Source: Isoetes taiwanensis (lineage: Eukaryota; Streptophyta; Lycopodiopsida; Isoetales; Isoetaceae). From it: a DNA stretch of 64,000 bases. Positions 22,211-33,890 of the stretch are shown one piece after another; the stretch's first letter is position 1; each line of letters opens with the position of its first letter. Below the pieces are notes generated by a model, which had not been told where the DNA came from, searched no databases, and worked only from the letters and a program-made list of their open reading frames with translations. The stretch covers positions 9,287,458 through 9,351,457 of the forward strand of contig JAJEKV010000038.1 of assembly GCA_021234155.1 (NCBI GenBank). The letters run 5' to 3'. Made by a program: the position numbers and the translations under genes.

Positions 22211-23880
22211 CAAAGAGGAACCTACCTCAAACCCCATCATAGATCGAGGCCACAAGAGACTGTAACATCGATGCTAGAAAAAATGTAACGAGCATGAGAC
22301 GAGGCGGGATGCCAATGCAAGTAGAGGGGAGGCAGTCCAAGAAACCCCAGGACAACTAGAATGCATAAAGCAAAGAAGGGACGAAAAGCAAACACAAATA
22401 ACAACTATGGCCACCAACACATGAAATTAAAGCTGTAAAATCAATGTACCAACAAACTATAGCGAATACCTAACGACAAGACGCTACGAAAGCAAGAACA
22501 AAAATACCTAACCTATGTCATCCATGCATAACGGGTTCAAGCGAACTTTCATACAATGCATGATCGCTGCCTTCTTTGCACAGGTCGTTGCCCAATTCCA
22601 TGATTTCCATTGCCGAAACCAAACCTAACTAAAAGCAAAAAAAGAAAAGGCACGTTTCAAATATATTAAAATATATTAAAAGTAGAGTGGGATATGTTAA
22701 TAAAAAATATCAAAGCATGGCACTTTACTAATGGGATAAGAAGGCTAAGAAGGGGATAAACACCCTCGAAGCCTTTACAATGATAAACAGCGAGCCCGAG
22801 GGGCGAGCCCGCTTATCCGGCCGTAAGGGGCAAGGTGGGTGTTTATCCCCCTTTAACCGCAGTAAAGTTTCCTCACCCATCCCTCGCACCCACGTACCGA
22901 TTATCGCCACCCATAGCTCGATTATCACCCCACAAATGGATTATCACAGTTCGCACCTTCCGCACTGGATTATCACTGGTAGGTCAATCCGACGCAAAGC
23001 CGCCTCGCTTCCACGTTTTCAGCTGCCTCTACATCCATTTGGAGTGGGTTGGGTGCCTGTTACGCCCTATCACAAGGCTTTAATCAACGGTGGACATCGC
23101 TGGGATTGGAAAGCCTGCCGGTTAAAGGTTAATATATCAAAAGTCTAACTTCGTAACCCAACTAGATATATTCAAGGCAAAGATAATATTGCAAGAGAAA
23201 AAAAAAAAAACATAAAAAAATTGTTAATGGTTCTCTATAAACTCAAGCAAGGAGTAATATGGAAGCAGTGCGGCTTGGCTTGAGTGGTATAATGGACATT
23301 ATGAGCCTAATTGTGGTGTTGTTGGAGTAATGAATCAAGATAAGTTAATAAAATCGTTTAAAATGATTGATCAAGAACAACGTAAAATTCTCATTCTCAA
23401 TAATCAATGAGCACGAACCTATGTACACACATTGTTCCCATGGGGCATTGTTTTATGTGGAGCACCAACATCAGCAATGCATCTAAGCGAGGAATGTGAT
23501 TAATAATTTGATGCCAAGAATACAATTTACACCTGCATGGCTAAATGGCATATTCCAATTATGTTGTACCAATCTTAGATAATAAGAGGAAATGAATTCA
23601 AGCAGGGGCACGTGTGGGGGATGACGTCCTATTGCATTCCATAGTGCATTGAGTCGCCATTCTAGTACCCACGAAATACGTAACGTTGCTTCGTCATCAG
23701 AACCTTCTTGCACCAACTCAACCTAACTCTTCATCTTCCTTGTGAATTATCATTTCACCAAAACAATGTTCTTCAAATATTAGGTTCCGTGTATGCACGA
23801 CATATTTTTTGGGGGACATTCCGAGAAATTAATTAGAGCAATCGTTGTTGATGAATGAATTAGGGTCTTGATGAAGAAAG
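22211..23880. other. Intergenic, contains an inverted repeat and a GATTATC cluster
   Basis: An inverted repeat joins 22750-22766 (GAAGGGGATAAACACCC) and 22834-22851 (GGGTGTTTATCCCCCTT). Four GATTATC heptamers lie within 76 bp (22899, 22920, 22939 and 22968). No protein family was recognised. Confidence 0.4.
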
Positions 23881-24059
23881 GACGAAGAAGAGTATAGCTA
23901 GACAAGAGACCAGACATATTGCTAGACTAGAGCTTAGACAGAGAGAGAAAAAAAAAGGAATTAGCAGAGCAAGTCTTTGAAGAAGAAAGACTGTTAATAG
24001 AGAGAGGATTTAGTAGTAGCAGCACAATTCCTTCAAGTTCTGGGGATAATAATGAGGAA

Positions 24060-25919
24060 GAGAGTGCCTTGGGAATCTCCAATACTAATAGACTCTTTCC
24101 AATGGCACAAAAAGCTTCAAAAATGAAACATCCTGTATTTTCAGCCTTAGGGAATGTGGATGCAGACTCCCATGTACATGCCTTTTTAGCCATAAGTGTG
24201 GCAAATCAGGAGGAGGGAATGTTGAGAGGCTAAGACTCTTTTCGGCTAACTTGCAAGATGGTGCCATGGAATAGTATAGAGCTGTTAAAACTGTTACTCC
24301 CTTTTTTACATGGGATGATTTAAAAAAAGGGTTCTTAACTACATTCAGACGATAGGGTTTGCACAAAGAGTAAGTGATGAATCAAACTATATTAAACTCT
24401 TACCGGGAGAAAGTTAGCAGAGCTATGTGATTAGATTCAGAAGATTGGTTGCAAAAAAGGAGCCTCCACCTTCTGCAGAAGATCAAGTGAGGTATACACC
24501 TGAACTTGGTTTTTTTTTACAAAGGGCCAAACTCCTACCACTTTAGAAGCTAATATTAACCATGCCTCAAGTTGGGAGCAAGCGAAGATTGGCATGGCAA
24601 GATATTATCATCCGGGAATGGCAATGCCTTTAGTTTTGGGAGGTGTTGCACGAGCTATGGTTCCAAATATTCCTATAGAGGCAAGTCCAATTGCAAATAT
24701 TTCAGGTATGCCTATTGGCACTTTTCCTTCAATGATGGGTACAATTGATCATAGTAAAACACAAGTAGATTGATACGACACCTTAATTATCGTGCCCCAA
24801 TCAACTAGAAAAAGCGTCTAGCCGTTGAGGTTTGACCCTCTATATGTGATAATTAGGTGCCTCCTCCCTAAGATCCTCTCGAGTGGTCTCCCATGGGTCC
24901 CAAATCATACCAATTCCCTTAGAATGCTCGCCCTCAAGCATGTGGCACTTACATCCTTCGCTCATGAGGCAATTTACCAATTGGGACGCTCCCATGAAGA
25001 CTTGAACTCGAGACTCGACTCTGATAGGTGCTAACCGACACACCAAAAGGGCGGATTCTTCATGAGCCCCAACCTCTATGAGGCTCTATCCCATACCCCA
25101 GGCCATATCAATTTCTCCCCTTCCTCGAAATGCTTGCCCTCAAGCATGTGAAACACACCAATGTTGCCACGAGGGATTGAACCTTGGCTCTGATACCAAA
25201 TGTTAAGCACTAACACCTCTAGTGATAACAAACGCACCAAAACGGGCGGATCTTTCATGAGCCCCAACCTCTACAAGGCTTTATCCCATACCCCCAGGCC
25301 ATCATAGGTGCAACTAATGCAACTCCAACTTTACCCATAAAGAAACCTGAACAACTTATGGATGTTAAACTTGTAAAGGTTAAAGATGAATTGATTGGAA
25401 GTTTGACTAAGCAAATGACAGAATTACAATTAAATTGGATAAAAGGCTTGGAATCTAAACCACAAATTTCTAAAGAAAGAACAAACATGTGGTGTATGAA
25501 GTGTAACAGATATGGTCACCTTCCTAGTGAATGTCCAACACCTGCAGAATGTAAGCCTTTTTGTCGAAATTGTGGAAAAACAAATCATAGAATAGAGCAA
25601 CGTTTTCAATGAAGGAATGGGAGTTGGAATGATAAGATCTCAAACCCAAGTTTTAGGATCCCCTCAATACCAAGGTTACCAAGTTCAACCAATGTATAAT
25701 TATAGAAAATATGTCCTTATATATTATACCACTCCTCAAATCAGTATTGGGGGTCCAAGACCACAAATGTTTATAAGAAGACCTCCTCAATGTTATAGAT
25801 GTCAAGAAATAGGGCATATTGCGCCACAATGCCAAATCCAATGGAACAATGCATTACCAACCAATATATGGAATCTGTCAAACCCAAAGGCTGCACACCC
25901 AAGAGAATTGTCCTCATAA
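24060..25919 (+). pseudogene. Gag of the second gypsy element
   Basis: Before the insertion, plus-strand frames encode KMKHPVFSALGNVDADSHVH and then a W-D-D-L-K-K-GFLTTFRR-like segment typical of the Gag domain. After the insertion, 25358-25612 encodes a charged helix and CMKCNRYGHLPSEC (CX2CX4HX4C), followed by CRNCGKTNHRIEQRF, a second knuckle whose last Cys is replaced by Phe. In 25617-25919 a further knuckle CYRCQEIGHIAPQC appears. Stops and frame changes separate these parts, so no full-length Gag can be made. Confidence 0.78.
24771..25304 (-). mobile_element. TRIM-like element with tRNA-Met-type primer site
   Basis: The insert runs from TGATACGACA to GGCCATCA (TG...CA ends) and is flanked by TAGAT and TAGGT, a 4/5 match to a 5-bp target duplication. 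A segment of about 58 bp (GGGCGGAT...CCCAGGCCAT) occurs twice, at 25049-25106 and 25244-25302. At 25187-25198 the plus strand reads GCTCTGATACCA, the 3' end of initiator tRNA-Met; on the minus strand this is a primer site placed right after an LTR-like end (…TTAACA). The repeated segments would be LTRs of about 100 bp. A degraded second primer-like site lies near 25015. No coding capacity. Confidence 0.65.
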
Positions 25920-26479
25920 GCTTAAAGCAATACAAAATCATGCTTCTAAGGATAGGGGTAAAGAGGTTGTCATTGTTAGTGGGGCCATATGTGTTGGAGA
26001 ACCAAGGTACTCCAGCTTATGTTATAGAAACTCGTAATGCAAGGAACTTGAGGAGAGAAAGGGAATTGCATAAAGAGAGAGCAACAAAGGGATAATAATG
26101 AAAGTTCAATTTGTAGTAAAGATAACGAGTTTGTAAATTTGTTTGAGGAACATATGCTAGATGATGAGGTAGATATAATGGATTCACAAGAGATGTTTGA
26201 AGAAATGAAAGAATTGCCTCAACACTAAAGCGGTAAGAGAGATTACAAATGAAATACAACCATCAAAGAATAAGGATAAAGGTGTCCATAAAAAATATAA
26301 GTGAATTTTGAATTTAGCAAATGAGTCACCCTATGATATTTTAAAAGATATGGAAAATAAACAACCCTCATTCACCCTTAAACAACTATTACAAATTGCC
26401 TCTAGTTGTCGCAAGATATTAACGTCTGCTTCAAAGAGCCATAAAGAGGTAGTTGTAAATTCTGCATGACCCATAATAG

Positions 26480-26766
26480 CCGATATGAGTTCCCCATGCT
26501 TAGATGTGGAAATTAATAGAACCTTAATATGGAATTGCACAATAGATGGAGATGCCTAAGTCTATATGGAAAAAACTAGAATTGCCTAAGCCTGCACCAG
26601 TGCATTTTGTGGTTAGAATGGCTGATCAAAGGAGAGTACAACCATTGGGTTTGATTACGGGTATAAAAACATTAATTGCAGGTGTAATCTTCTTTGTGGA
26701 CTATGTTATTTTGAGAATGGCATGTGGAGGATTTATTTATCCATTATTACTAGGTAGGCCTGGTTA
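26480..26766 (+). pseudogene. Protease of the second gypsy element
   Basis: ORF 26546-26767 encodes a flap region and ends in PLLLGRPG, the conserved C-terminal motif of retropepsins. Just before it, in another frame, NCTIDGDA stands where the active-site Asp-Gly should be. The frame break between the two makes it non-functional. Confidence 0.65.
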
Positions 26767-27109
26767 ATGCAAGCTTCGGCTAAACACAATTGGTCTACGG
26801 GTTACTTGCATATTGGGAATGGAAACAATGAGATTAAAATTAGAGTGCATATCCAATCTAGAGATAGGGGTGGAAATGATAGTGATACTAGCTCCTCTAT
26901 AAAGGACATACTTCGTGATTATGACGACAATGATGATGAGGGAATAGAGGTTGATCAAGTGTATGTTGAGGAAATGGGTTATTTGAATAAGATACTTCGA
27001 GCGTTGCTTTAGAAGAATGGACGAATTGTGTAAATGCTTATATTATAAGTGTTGATGTTACTAATGAAACCATTTCAGAAGAAGTAGAACAAGATGAACA
27101 AGAGAAATA

Positions 27110-27690
27110 CCTGACTACTTCTCCAAATATGAGGAAGCGGAATCGAAACTAAAGGAGACTCTTGCACATAGTGCACCTAGGGTAGATCAAGCAATGCTAA
27201 CATCCCTTGAGATTATTGATTTAAATTTAGGGACTCCAGAAGAACCTAAAGTGATCAAGCTTGGAGCCCAAAACTTGGAGGAGGAGTGACAAAGGTACAT
27301 GGATCTCTTTCTAGAATTTCAAGATGTATTTGCAAGGAGTTATCGTGACCTTAGAGGTATATCTCCGGCTTTGAGTATACAAAAAATTGTTTTGGAACCT
27401 AATGCAAGAGTAATTAGACAAAAACCTTATAGGATAAATCCAAATTATTCAAGTGTAGAAGAATATGAAATTAAGAGTGTATGTAGACTCTAAACGATTG
27501 AACACAGTAACAATCAAAGATGGATTTTTTGTGCCATTTATTGATAATGTGTTAGATTCAGTTGTTGGACATGAATATTATTCGTTTCTTGGCAGTTTTA
27601 GAGGCTATAACCAAGTAACCATTGCTCCTGAAGACCGAGATAAAACAACATTTGTTACAAAATGGGAGTGTTGTGAGGCACACGTTTCTA
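27110..27690 (+). pseudogene. Reverse transcriptase N-terminal part, second gypsy element
   Basis: Frames at 27110-27290 give the linker ending in PEEPKVIKLGAQ. ORF 27299-27493 gives EFQDVFARSYRDLRGISP. ORF 27465-27701 gives RVYVDSKRLNTVTIKDGFFVPF, FLGSFRGYNQVTIAPEDRDK and TTFVTKWE. These are the fingers and early palm of a Ty3/gypsy reverse transcriptase. The YxDD box, thumb and everything after are missing. Confidence 0.82.
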
Positions 27691-27699
27691 GTACTTGTT

Positions 27700-29046
27700 A
27701 ATTGGATTAGTTTATTTCCTCCTAGAGGCAGTGATTGTATGATAATTTTGTTTGTCCTTGCCTTGAAATCTATTCTTCTTTGTGAAGTTGTTGGATGCAT
27801 ACATTTAATGAAACATAAGTTTCCAAGGAAAAGGTTTTTGTGGGAGGGAAATATATGATGCAGCTTTTTCGAACTTCTTCTATAAATCGTGTGATCTTGA
27901 AAAAGAGTCTCTTCAGGTGGAAAATTGCATCAGCCTACCTTAGCGTCCAATTTAGCTCTTATTTCAGCTAATGTAAATGCATCGTGCTTTGAGACAAAAA
28001 GACTTCTTGCAGGAATATATTTCGGTAGGAAATGAATAAAAGAAGGAAAATGTAAGACATAAAGTCAATCCTCTCGATGTGGAAACTCGATTTTTTGGGT
28101 TGCCCCTGGGCAAACCCTTGCTCATATGGGTTTCTGGCATATTCCAGGTACATGTCGGCATATGCCTAGAATATGCCAAAAACCTCTCCAAACTAGTTGT
28201 TGCCAGTAATTTGCCGGTGAACCTTGTTGCCCGTCGCTGCTGTTTGAAGACCGCCTAACCGGCACGAACTTTGATGCTGTGCAAGGATCAAGCTTCTAAT
28301 GCAGTTCGAAGCTCTAAAGACTGAATCTTCATAGATGATCTTCTCGTCGTAACCGAGATCCCGTTGTTTTCCTTCCCCAATCTAATGACAGAAAAAACCT
28401 CTTGCTTCTCAGATTTCTACTATGGCTCTTCTTGCTGTGAGTATGTAACTTCTGTTGTCTGATACTAAGGAAAAATATGCTCCCTGCGTAGAGTTTTACT
28501 CTGGCTCTTAGGAAAAATTCGGCTCAGCTTAGAAATAGAAGCCTATCTAGCTTCGTTCAAAGTTAAGGAACGTATGGAGGTCACAGATTCTATGAGCTAT
28601 GCTGACTATAAAAGACTTAATTGTTGATGGCGAAATGCAAGGTTCTAGCAAGAAAAATTACAGGCGTTATCTGTTGAGCAACATTTGGATACTTGGTGTT
28701 ATGAGTTACGTAAGTTCTGGAGTATCTGCCTACTCTGCTGCAATAAAAAAGTGGAATTAGATATGTTTGTTATGATCGAATAAACAAAAAACACGAAAGC
28801 ATGCTCTCGGACCACGAAAGGGCAACTCCTCGTGCGTAGTACCTTGTTTCTTATATAATAATTGCCGTTTGTTGAAAGATCATTTGATACTTTAGGGTTT
28901 GAAGTTGTGTTTTGTACCACTATGTTTGGTAAGCTCCTTTGTTAATTCCTTTGTTAGCATCACAGTGAGAATCCCTATTCCAAGCACTGCCATGTTCTGT
29001 ATAAAAATGGTGTTTAGCTTAATGAAAGCTGCTTTATTCGTGTAGT
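27700..29046. other. No gene recognised between two retroelement fragments
   Basis: Replaces the rest of the gypsy reverse transcriptase. It contains near-palindromic GGCATAT/ATATGCC words at about 28135-28185. No domain was found on either strand. Confidence 0.4.
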
Positions 29047-29285
29047 ATGATATATGCCAAGGATGTGGCAAAAGGCATTGGGCCTTTGGACCTTTGGGCC
29101 TTTGTCCAAAGAAGGGTTTGGTCCAAAAGAGGACTAAAGGGACGGGCATGCTATATAGTTGCTCGGGGGAGAGCTCAGGGGCAGCTGTGTGAAGTTTGTA
29201 CAGAATTTTGCTTGTTTAGCTTCAGATCTATATTTGTTGCTACGAAAAGATGTTCCTTTCTAATGGAATCATAACCATCAGTTCA
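29047..29285 (+). repeat. LTR-like segment, 5' side of the chromovirus remnant
   Basis: Starts TGATATATGCCAAGG and shares its first roughly 130 bp (GGCCTTTGG, CTTTGTCCAAAG, GGGCATGC, TATATAGTTGCT, GGGAGAGC) with the 3' LTR beginning at 31167. The remaining part differs, so the two are related but not a recent pair. Coding sequence for RNase H begins directly after it. Confidence 0.6.
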
Positions 29286-29289
29286 CTTT

Positions 29290-31166
29290 CTAAGTTTTAA
29301 AGGATGCCATGGTTAATCCTCATGTTCTACATTTGCCAAAGTTTGCTCTACCTTACTTGTTATGTGTTGATGCAAGTGGTATGGCTTTGGGTGCAATTTT
29401 GATGCAGGATGGCCATCCTATTGCTTATGAAAGTCGGAAGTTTTCTGATACGAAAAGTAGATATAGTGTTTGTGATTTCTGGTTGTCATTCATCTTTGAA
29501 AGTGTGGTGACACTATCTTTTAGGGTCGAGGGTTCATATTTTGACTGATCACCAAAGCATTAGGCACATTGTTTCACAGAAAACATTATCGGAAATGCAA
29601 TTGAGATGGGTTGCTTTTATGCAGCAATATGATTTCTCAATGGACTATCGTCCCGGTAAAGAGAACGTTGTGGTGGATGCTTTAAGTCGGCATTATGCAG
29701 TTTATTCTCTTTCTATGGCACAATCCAATCATTTGGAGGAAATGAAGCTATTGTATGCCACTGACCATGATTATAAGGATATTCAATTATTGGCTCAAAG
29801 TGGCAATGCTTATGGATATAAGATCGTTAATGGGTTCTTATATAAAGGTCCAAAGCTACGCATTGTTCGTGACTTTAGAACACTTATTCTTAGAGAGGTC
29901 CATGATGCACCTACTGGGGGTCATCGTGGCGTGGGGGCGACTTTGGCAAAGCTTGAATCATACTTTATTTGGCATGGATTGCAGAGAGATGTCTTGGTTC
30001 ATATTCGTACCTGCAAGTTCTCGCAAGAATACTGTCATTTGGACAGTTGTTGATTGTTTAACTAAACATGCACATTTTATTCCTTGTTCGGATAAGTTGA
30101 CAGCTTATACTGCGGCTATGCTCTTTATCAAAGAGATATTTAGGCTACATGGGTTGCCTAAGATTATTGTATCCGATCCTGATACAAAGTTTACCAGTAA
30201 ATTCTGGAAGGCATCATTTATGCAATTGGGAATGGAGTTAAGGTTCTCCACTGCTTTTCACCCAGAAACTAATGGTCAATCCGAGGTGGTAAATAAAGTT
30301 ATTTGCTCTATCTTAAAAGGGTTTGTCAATGAACATCAAGATCAATGGGAAAAGTATTTGTCTATTGCTGAATTTGTATATAATAACACCTATCAGTCTA
30401 CATGACCCCTTTTCAGGCGGTCTATGGTCAGCCTGTATGGAAGCAACTCTTTCGAGTGTGGGAGGATGTTCCAACTGCTAATGATTTGGTTATTGAGCAT
30501 AAAGATCTCATAGACTTTCTTCAGGCTCGTATGCGAGATGCTCAGGCATCTTTTGCAAATAAATCATCTAAGTTGCGGCAGCCAATGGTTTCTAAGGAAG
30601 GAGATTGGGTATGGATGAGGATCCATGAGGGCCACTTTAAGAAAGATACCCGCAAGAATTTAAGTTGGCACCCCGTTTCCATGGACCATTTCAAGTTATT
30701 TAAGTGGCCACTGAGAATGCATATCAATTAAAATTGCCTTAAATGTTGGAAAATGCATGATATAGTGAATGTATCATTCCAAAAGGCTTCTCATGGTAAA
30801 GAGTTACCTCAACTTGGGAGGTTAAGTGAGCCAGAATTGATTGATGATTCCAAAGTTCTAGAGCCGAAAACAATTTTGGCAGATAACTCCACTAGTGGTT
30901 CAAGACGATATTTAGTAAAGTTTGCTCACAAACCTTTGGAGGACGCTTCATGGGTACGTGGCAATGTTTTACAAGCTTATTCGAATATTCTTTTGGAATA
31001 TAACGATCGAAAAGCAAAGGAAGCCGAGAAATAAGAAGATGTCCAAGGACAGACTTCTACTAGCCGGCCTAAAGGAGGGCCAAGGAAGGATTATGCTCAG
31101 ATGGCTAAAGGTATTTAAACACCCTTTTGCAGCGGAGGATTGCTGCAATATCAAGAGGGAGGGAAT
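29290..31166 (+). pseudogene. Chromovirus pol remnant: RNase H, integrase, chromodomain
   Basis: Gag, protease and reverse transcriptase are absent. The sequence opens with KDAMVNPHVLHLPKFALPYLLCVDASGMALGAIL, the gypsy RNase H, shifts frame at about 29535, and continues TDHQSIRHIV...VVVDALSRH. The integrase zinc region (H-H then C at 29910-30015) is cut by an internal deletion before the core. The core in the other frame (about 30020-30405) keeps D, D and E (VVDCLTK, VSDPDTKF, NGQSEVVNK) with 35 residues between the last two. A further shift leads to the C-terminal domain (30402-30731). A chromodomain with RRYLVKF and EDASW follows at about 30859-31020 in the ORF 30753-31034. Chromodomains direct such elements to particular chromatin. 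Several breaks make it inactive. Confidence 0.88.
31153..31166 (+). other. Polypurine tract
   Basis: AAGAGGGAGGGAA lies immediately before the TG that opens the 3' LTR at 31167. This is the expected position and composition of the plus-strand primer. Confidence 0.65.
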
Positions 31167-31490
31167 GATATATGCAAAAGGCCTTGGGATTTTTGGGCCA
31201 TGTGGGCTTTTGGACCGGTGGGTCTTTGTCCAAAGGAGGAAAAGGGGCATGCATGTTATATTGTTATATAGTTGCTAGGGAGAGCCCGAGGCAGGTGTGT
31301 CTTGGCTGACGACTGTGGTTGGGTGGTGAGATAGCATGCTAGTCTAAGATTTCGTTTTATAGTATTTCTAAGTGTTGGTAGAATCCGTTTTATAGTATTT
31401 CTAAGTGTTGATAGGTGGTGGAAACGAGAGAGATGTGCAATTCTTGAAGCTGAACAGAACAAAGGGAAAGATCAAGTAAAATAGTAGAAT
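31167..31490 (+). repeat. 3' LTR of the chromovirus remnant (outer end approximate)
   Basis: Begins TGATATATGCAAAAGGCC after the polypurine tract. An internal tandem copy of CCGTTTTATAGTATTTCTAAG-like sequence lies at about 31351-31412. The 3' end was not pinned; coding sequence of the LRR pseudogene starts within about 200 bp. Confidence 0.55.
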
Positions 31491-31916
31491 AACCTGTGAG
31501 AGTGTGCTATGGCAAACGCGTTCAACCCAAGAATCTATTCATGGTTTTTTTTTCACGTCTTTCTTCGGTTCGGATCTCATCGTTTTTCTTCGAATTTGAG
31601 CAGAATCAATCACTGCCTCACTTCAAGATTGAACCAATGTTCGCCGACTGTTCCGTTCGGCACTGTGAGGCGTCACCTATGGGTAGACTATTATTATTCA
31701 TCTTCTTCTTTCTAGCCTGGGGATCTAACTGCGGGGCAAAATCTTACGATGATTTTCAGTCTCCTTTGGGTTTCAAGCTTGGTCTTCTTGATCCAAATAA
31801 TACATTGCAGGATTGGAATGCAAACAACAGGGGTCTCATGTGAAAATGGACTGGCATTAGTTGTAATTCCTTGTCTAGAGGGGCGATGGAATCAATTGAG
31901 TGGTATTATTCCTAAA

Positions 31917-32321
31917 GAGCGTCGTATTCCTACTCCGGGAAGTGGTAAACCCGGACACATGTCCGGGTTTACCACTATTGCTCAGTTTCAAGCTCAAAAG
32001 ACAACGGTTTCTGCATGTTTTTTCATTGATCTTGCTTGATCCATGCTCAAATCTCTTGCTCTTTTGATAGAATGAGGTTTTTAGGGGCTGCCAAGGTGAT
32101 TCCAATGGTGTTTGAACCGGATTGAACTGTTCAATAAGTTGATTGCAAGCTCTATTCAAAGATTAGCATGCCAAAACACAGTCCCACGCTTCACCGCGTG
32201 GTTATCCCAGCCCAAAAAAAGTGGTTAACCCGGACAAAAGTGTGGTTAACTCGGACATGACAGTGGTTAACCCGGACATGTGTCCGGGTTTACCACTTCC
32301 CGGAGTAGGAATACGGCGCTC
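31917..32321. mobile_element. Small TIR element with hairpins in its termini
   Basis: Left end 31917-31976 and right end 32262-32321 are inverted copies over 60 bp with about three differences (GAGCGYCGTATTCCTACTCC...). Inside each terminus lies a 36-nt palindrome with 17-bp arms (perfect at the left, 31941-31976; one mismatch at the right, 32262-32297), built on GGTAAACCCGGACA. Near the right end GTGGTTAACYCGGACA occurs three times at a 21-bp period (32221, 32242, 32263). It has no transposase and splits LRR coding sequence. No clear target duplication. Confidence 0.8.
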
Positions 32322-33340
32322 CCTGGGGTTATCTGCACTCACAGAATTGGCACTCCATGCGAATTATATGGTAAACCCAGATGGATTATCCAGAAAGTGC
32401 GCTTATCTCACGTATTTAGATCTCCAGTCTAATAATTTGTTGTTCTGCTCTGCAAGTTTTGTTTTTTAATGATAACCAGCTTTCTGGTGATATACCACGT
32501 GAATTGTTCTCAAACTGCTCTGCTACCAACAGTTTGACAGGCTCAATTCCTAAGGAGCTCGGTTTAGCTGTTCTGCTCTTACATATTTAGTTCTCAGTTC
32601 TAATAACTTGACAGGCAGTATAATTCCTAAAGAGCTGGGTAATTGTTCTGCTCTGGGATATTTACACCTCGGTTCGAGTAAGTTTACAGGCGGCATTCCT
32701 TTTAAAGACCTGTGTAATTGTTCACATCAATCAGATGTACACCTCGGTTCCAGTAACTTTACAGGCAATACTCCACTGCAGGTAAGCAAATGTTCTGTTT
32801 TTTGCTTAGAACTTAGTTCTATTAGTTTAGAGGGCAATTTCCCACATGATCTAGCTAACCTCTCTACTCTCGAATATTTGATGCTTAAAGAATAAATTGA
32901 CAGGCAAACTCTAGAATCTACTGTATTTGGATCTGCATGAAAATGAATTGTCAGGCCTGATACGTATTGAGTTGGGAGATCTTAGATTTCTCTCTATATT
33001 GAAACTACTACACTCCAACAGTTTGAATGCAGAAATACCGTCTAATTTAGATGTTTCGCACTTTGCTATAGTATAATAATTTAGGAGGACAAATTCCAAC
33101 TCTGGGTTTTCAAAATCAGGAAACAACACGGATAGCAAATTTTCCATGACAATTTTTCAGGGCCACTTCCAAAATTCTACAATCTTCGTGGTTTTATTTC
33201 GCTGAGCTTAGCTATAATAATCTGGAAGGCACAATACCTGAATGCATTGGAACTTTGGATAAGATTACAACTCTGGATCTTTCGAATAATAAGCTTAATA
33301 CAAATCTGGCAGGACTTGGCCTTAAAAATACCACCGATAA

Positions 33341-33420
33341 GATGGATGGATGGATGGATGGATGGATCGATCGATCGATCGATCGATCGATCGATCGATC
33401 GATCGATCGATCGATCGATC

Positions 33421-33480
<60 letters not shown>
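33341..33480. repeat. Compound tetranucleotide microsatellite
   Basis: (GGAT)n, then (GATC)n, then (GATA)n run without a break for 140 bp inside the LRR pseudogene. Confidence 0.98.
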
Positions 33481-33890
33481 CTTGCAAATTATCAGTTTGG
33501 ATCACTCAACACCATTGTAACTTGGAAAGGCAAGATTATATATTTTTCTGGAATAAGCCAATCCTTTGATGTGTCTAACAATGAGTTAAATGGGTCCATT
33601 CCTTGGCAGTTGAGTGATCTTGCTGCACAGGTGCAATTAAACTTGTCCCATAATTCTTTCAATGGAGAGATTCCTAGTCAGCTTGGAAAGCTTAAGAATA
33701 TGGAATCACTAGACCTTTCTTCGAATCAGTTACCTGGTGCAATCCCATGTGAGCTATGTGGCTATTTGGTGTTCAATGTATTCCACAACAACTTAAGTGG
33801 GCCTATTCCATCCAACAAACAAGCATTGCGACACTAGGTTTTCGAATTCATCATTTGATGAAAATCCCAAACCATGTGGTCCACCACTAT

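Larger units (their letters stand above)
23900..27690 (+). mobile_element. Second Ty3/gypsy element, decayed, interrupted by a TRIM-like insert
   Basis: Gag, CCHC knuckles, protease and the first part of reverse transcriptase follow one another on the plus strand. Gag is split by the element at 24771-25304. Similarity stops at about 27665 in the middle of the reverse transcriptase; no RNase H or integrase of this element is seen directly after it. No LTR was identified. Confidence 0.8.
31500..33890 (+). pseudogene. LRR receptor-like protein pseudogene
   Basis: The 5' part (about 31680-31830) encodes a signal peptide-like segment (GRLLLFIFFFLAWGSNCGA) and the LRRNT_2 cap (LGLLDPNNTLQDWN), continued in another frame by KWTGISCNS. 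LRR units follow with the plant-type LxxLxLxxNxLxGxIPxx pattern: NQLSGIIPKE (31895), LTYLDLQSNNL (32405), GSIIPKELGNCSALGYLHLGS (32610-32680), NNLEGTIPECIGTLDKITTL (about 33215-33275), LNGSIPWQLSDL to PIPSNKQ (33580-33825). The end (FSNSSFDENPKPCGPPL, about 33840-33890) is the C-terminal cap typical of receptor-like proteins; no kinase follows. Frameshifts, a TIR element (31917-32321) and a tetranucleotide repeat (33341-33480) break it. Confidence 0.85.

Noticed and set aside
33341-33480. CRISPR-like array
   Set aside because: It is a continuous tetranucleotide microsatellite without spacers.
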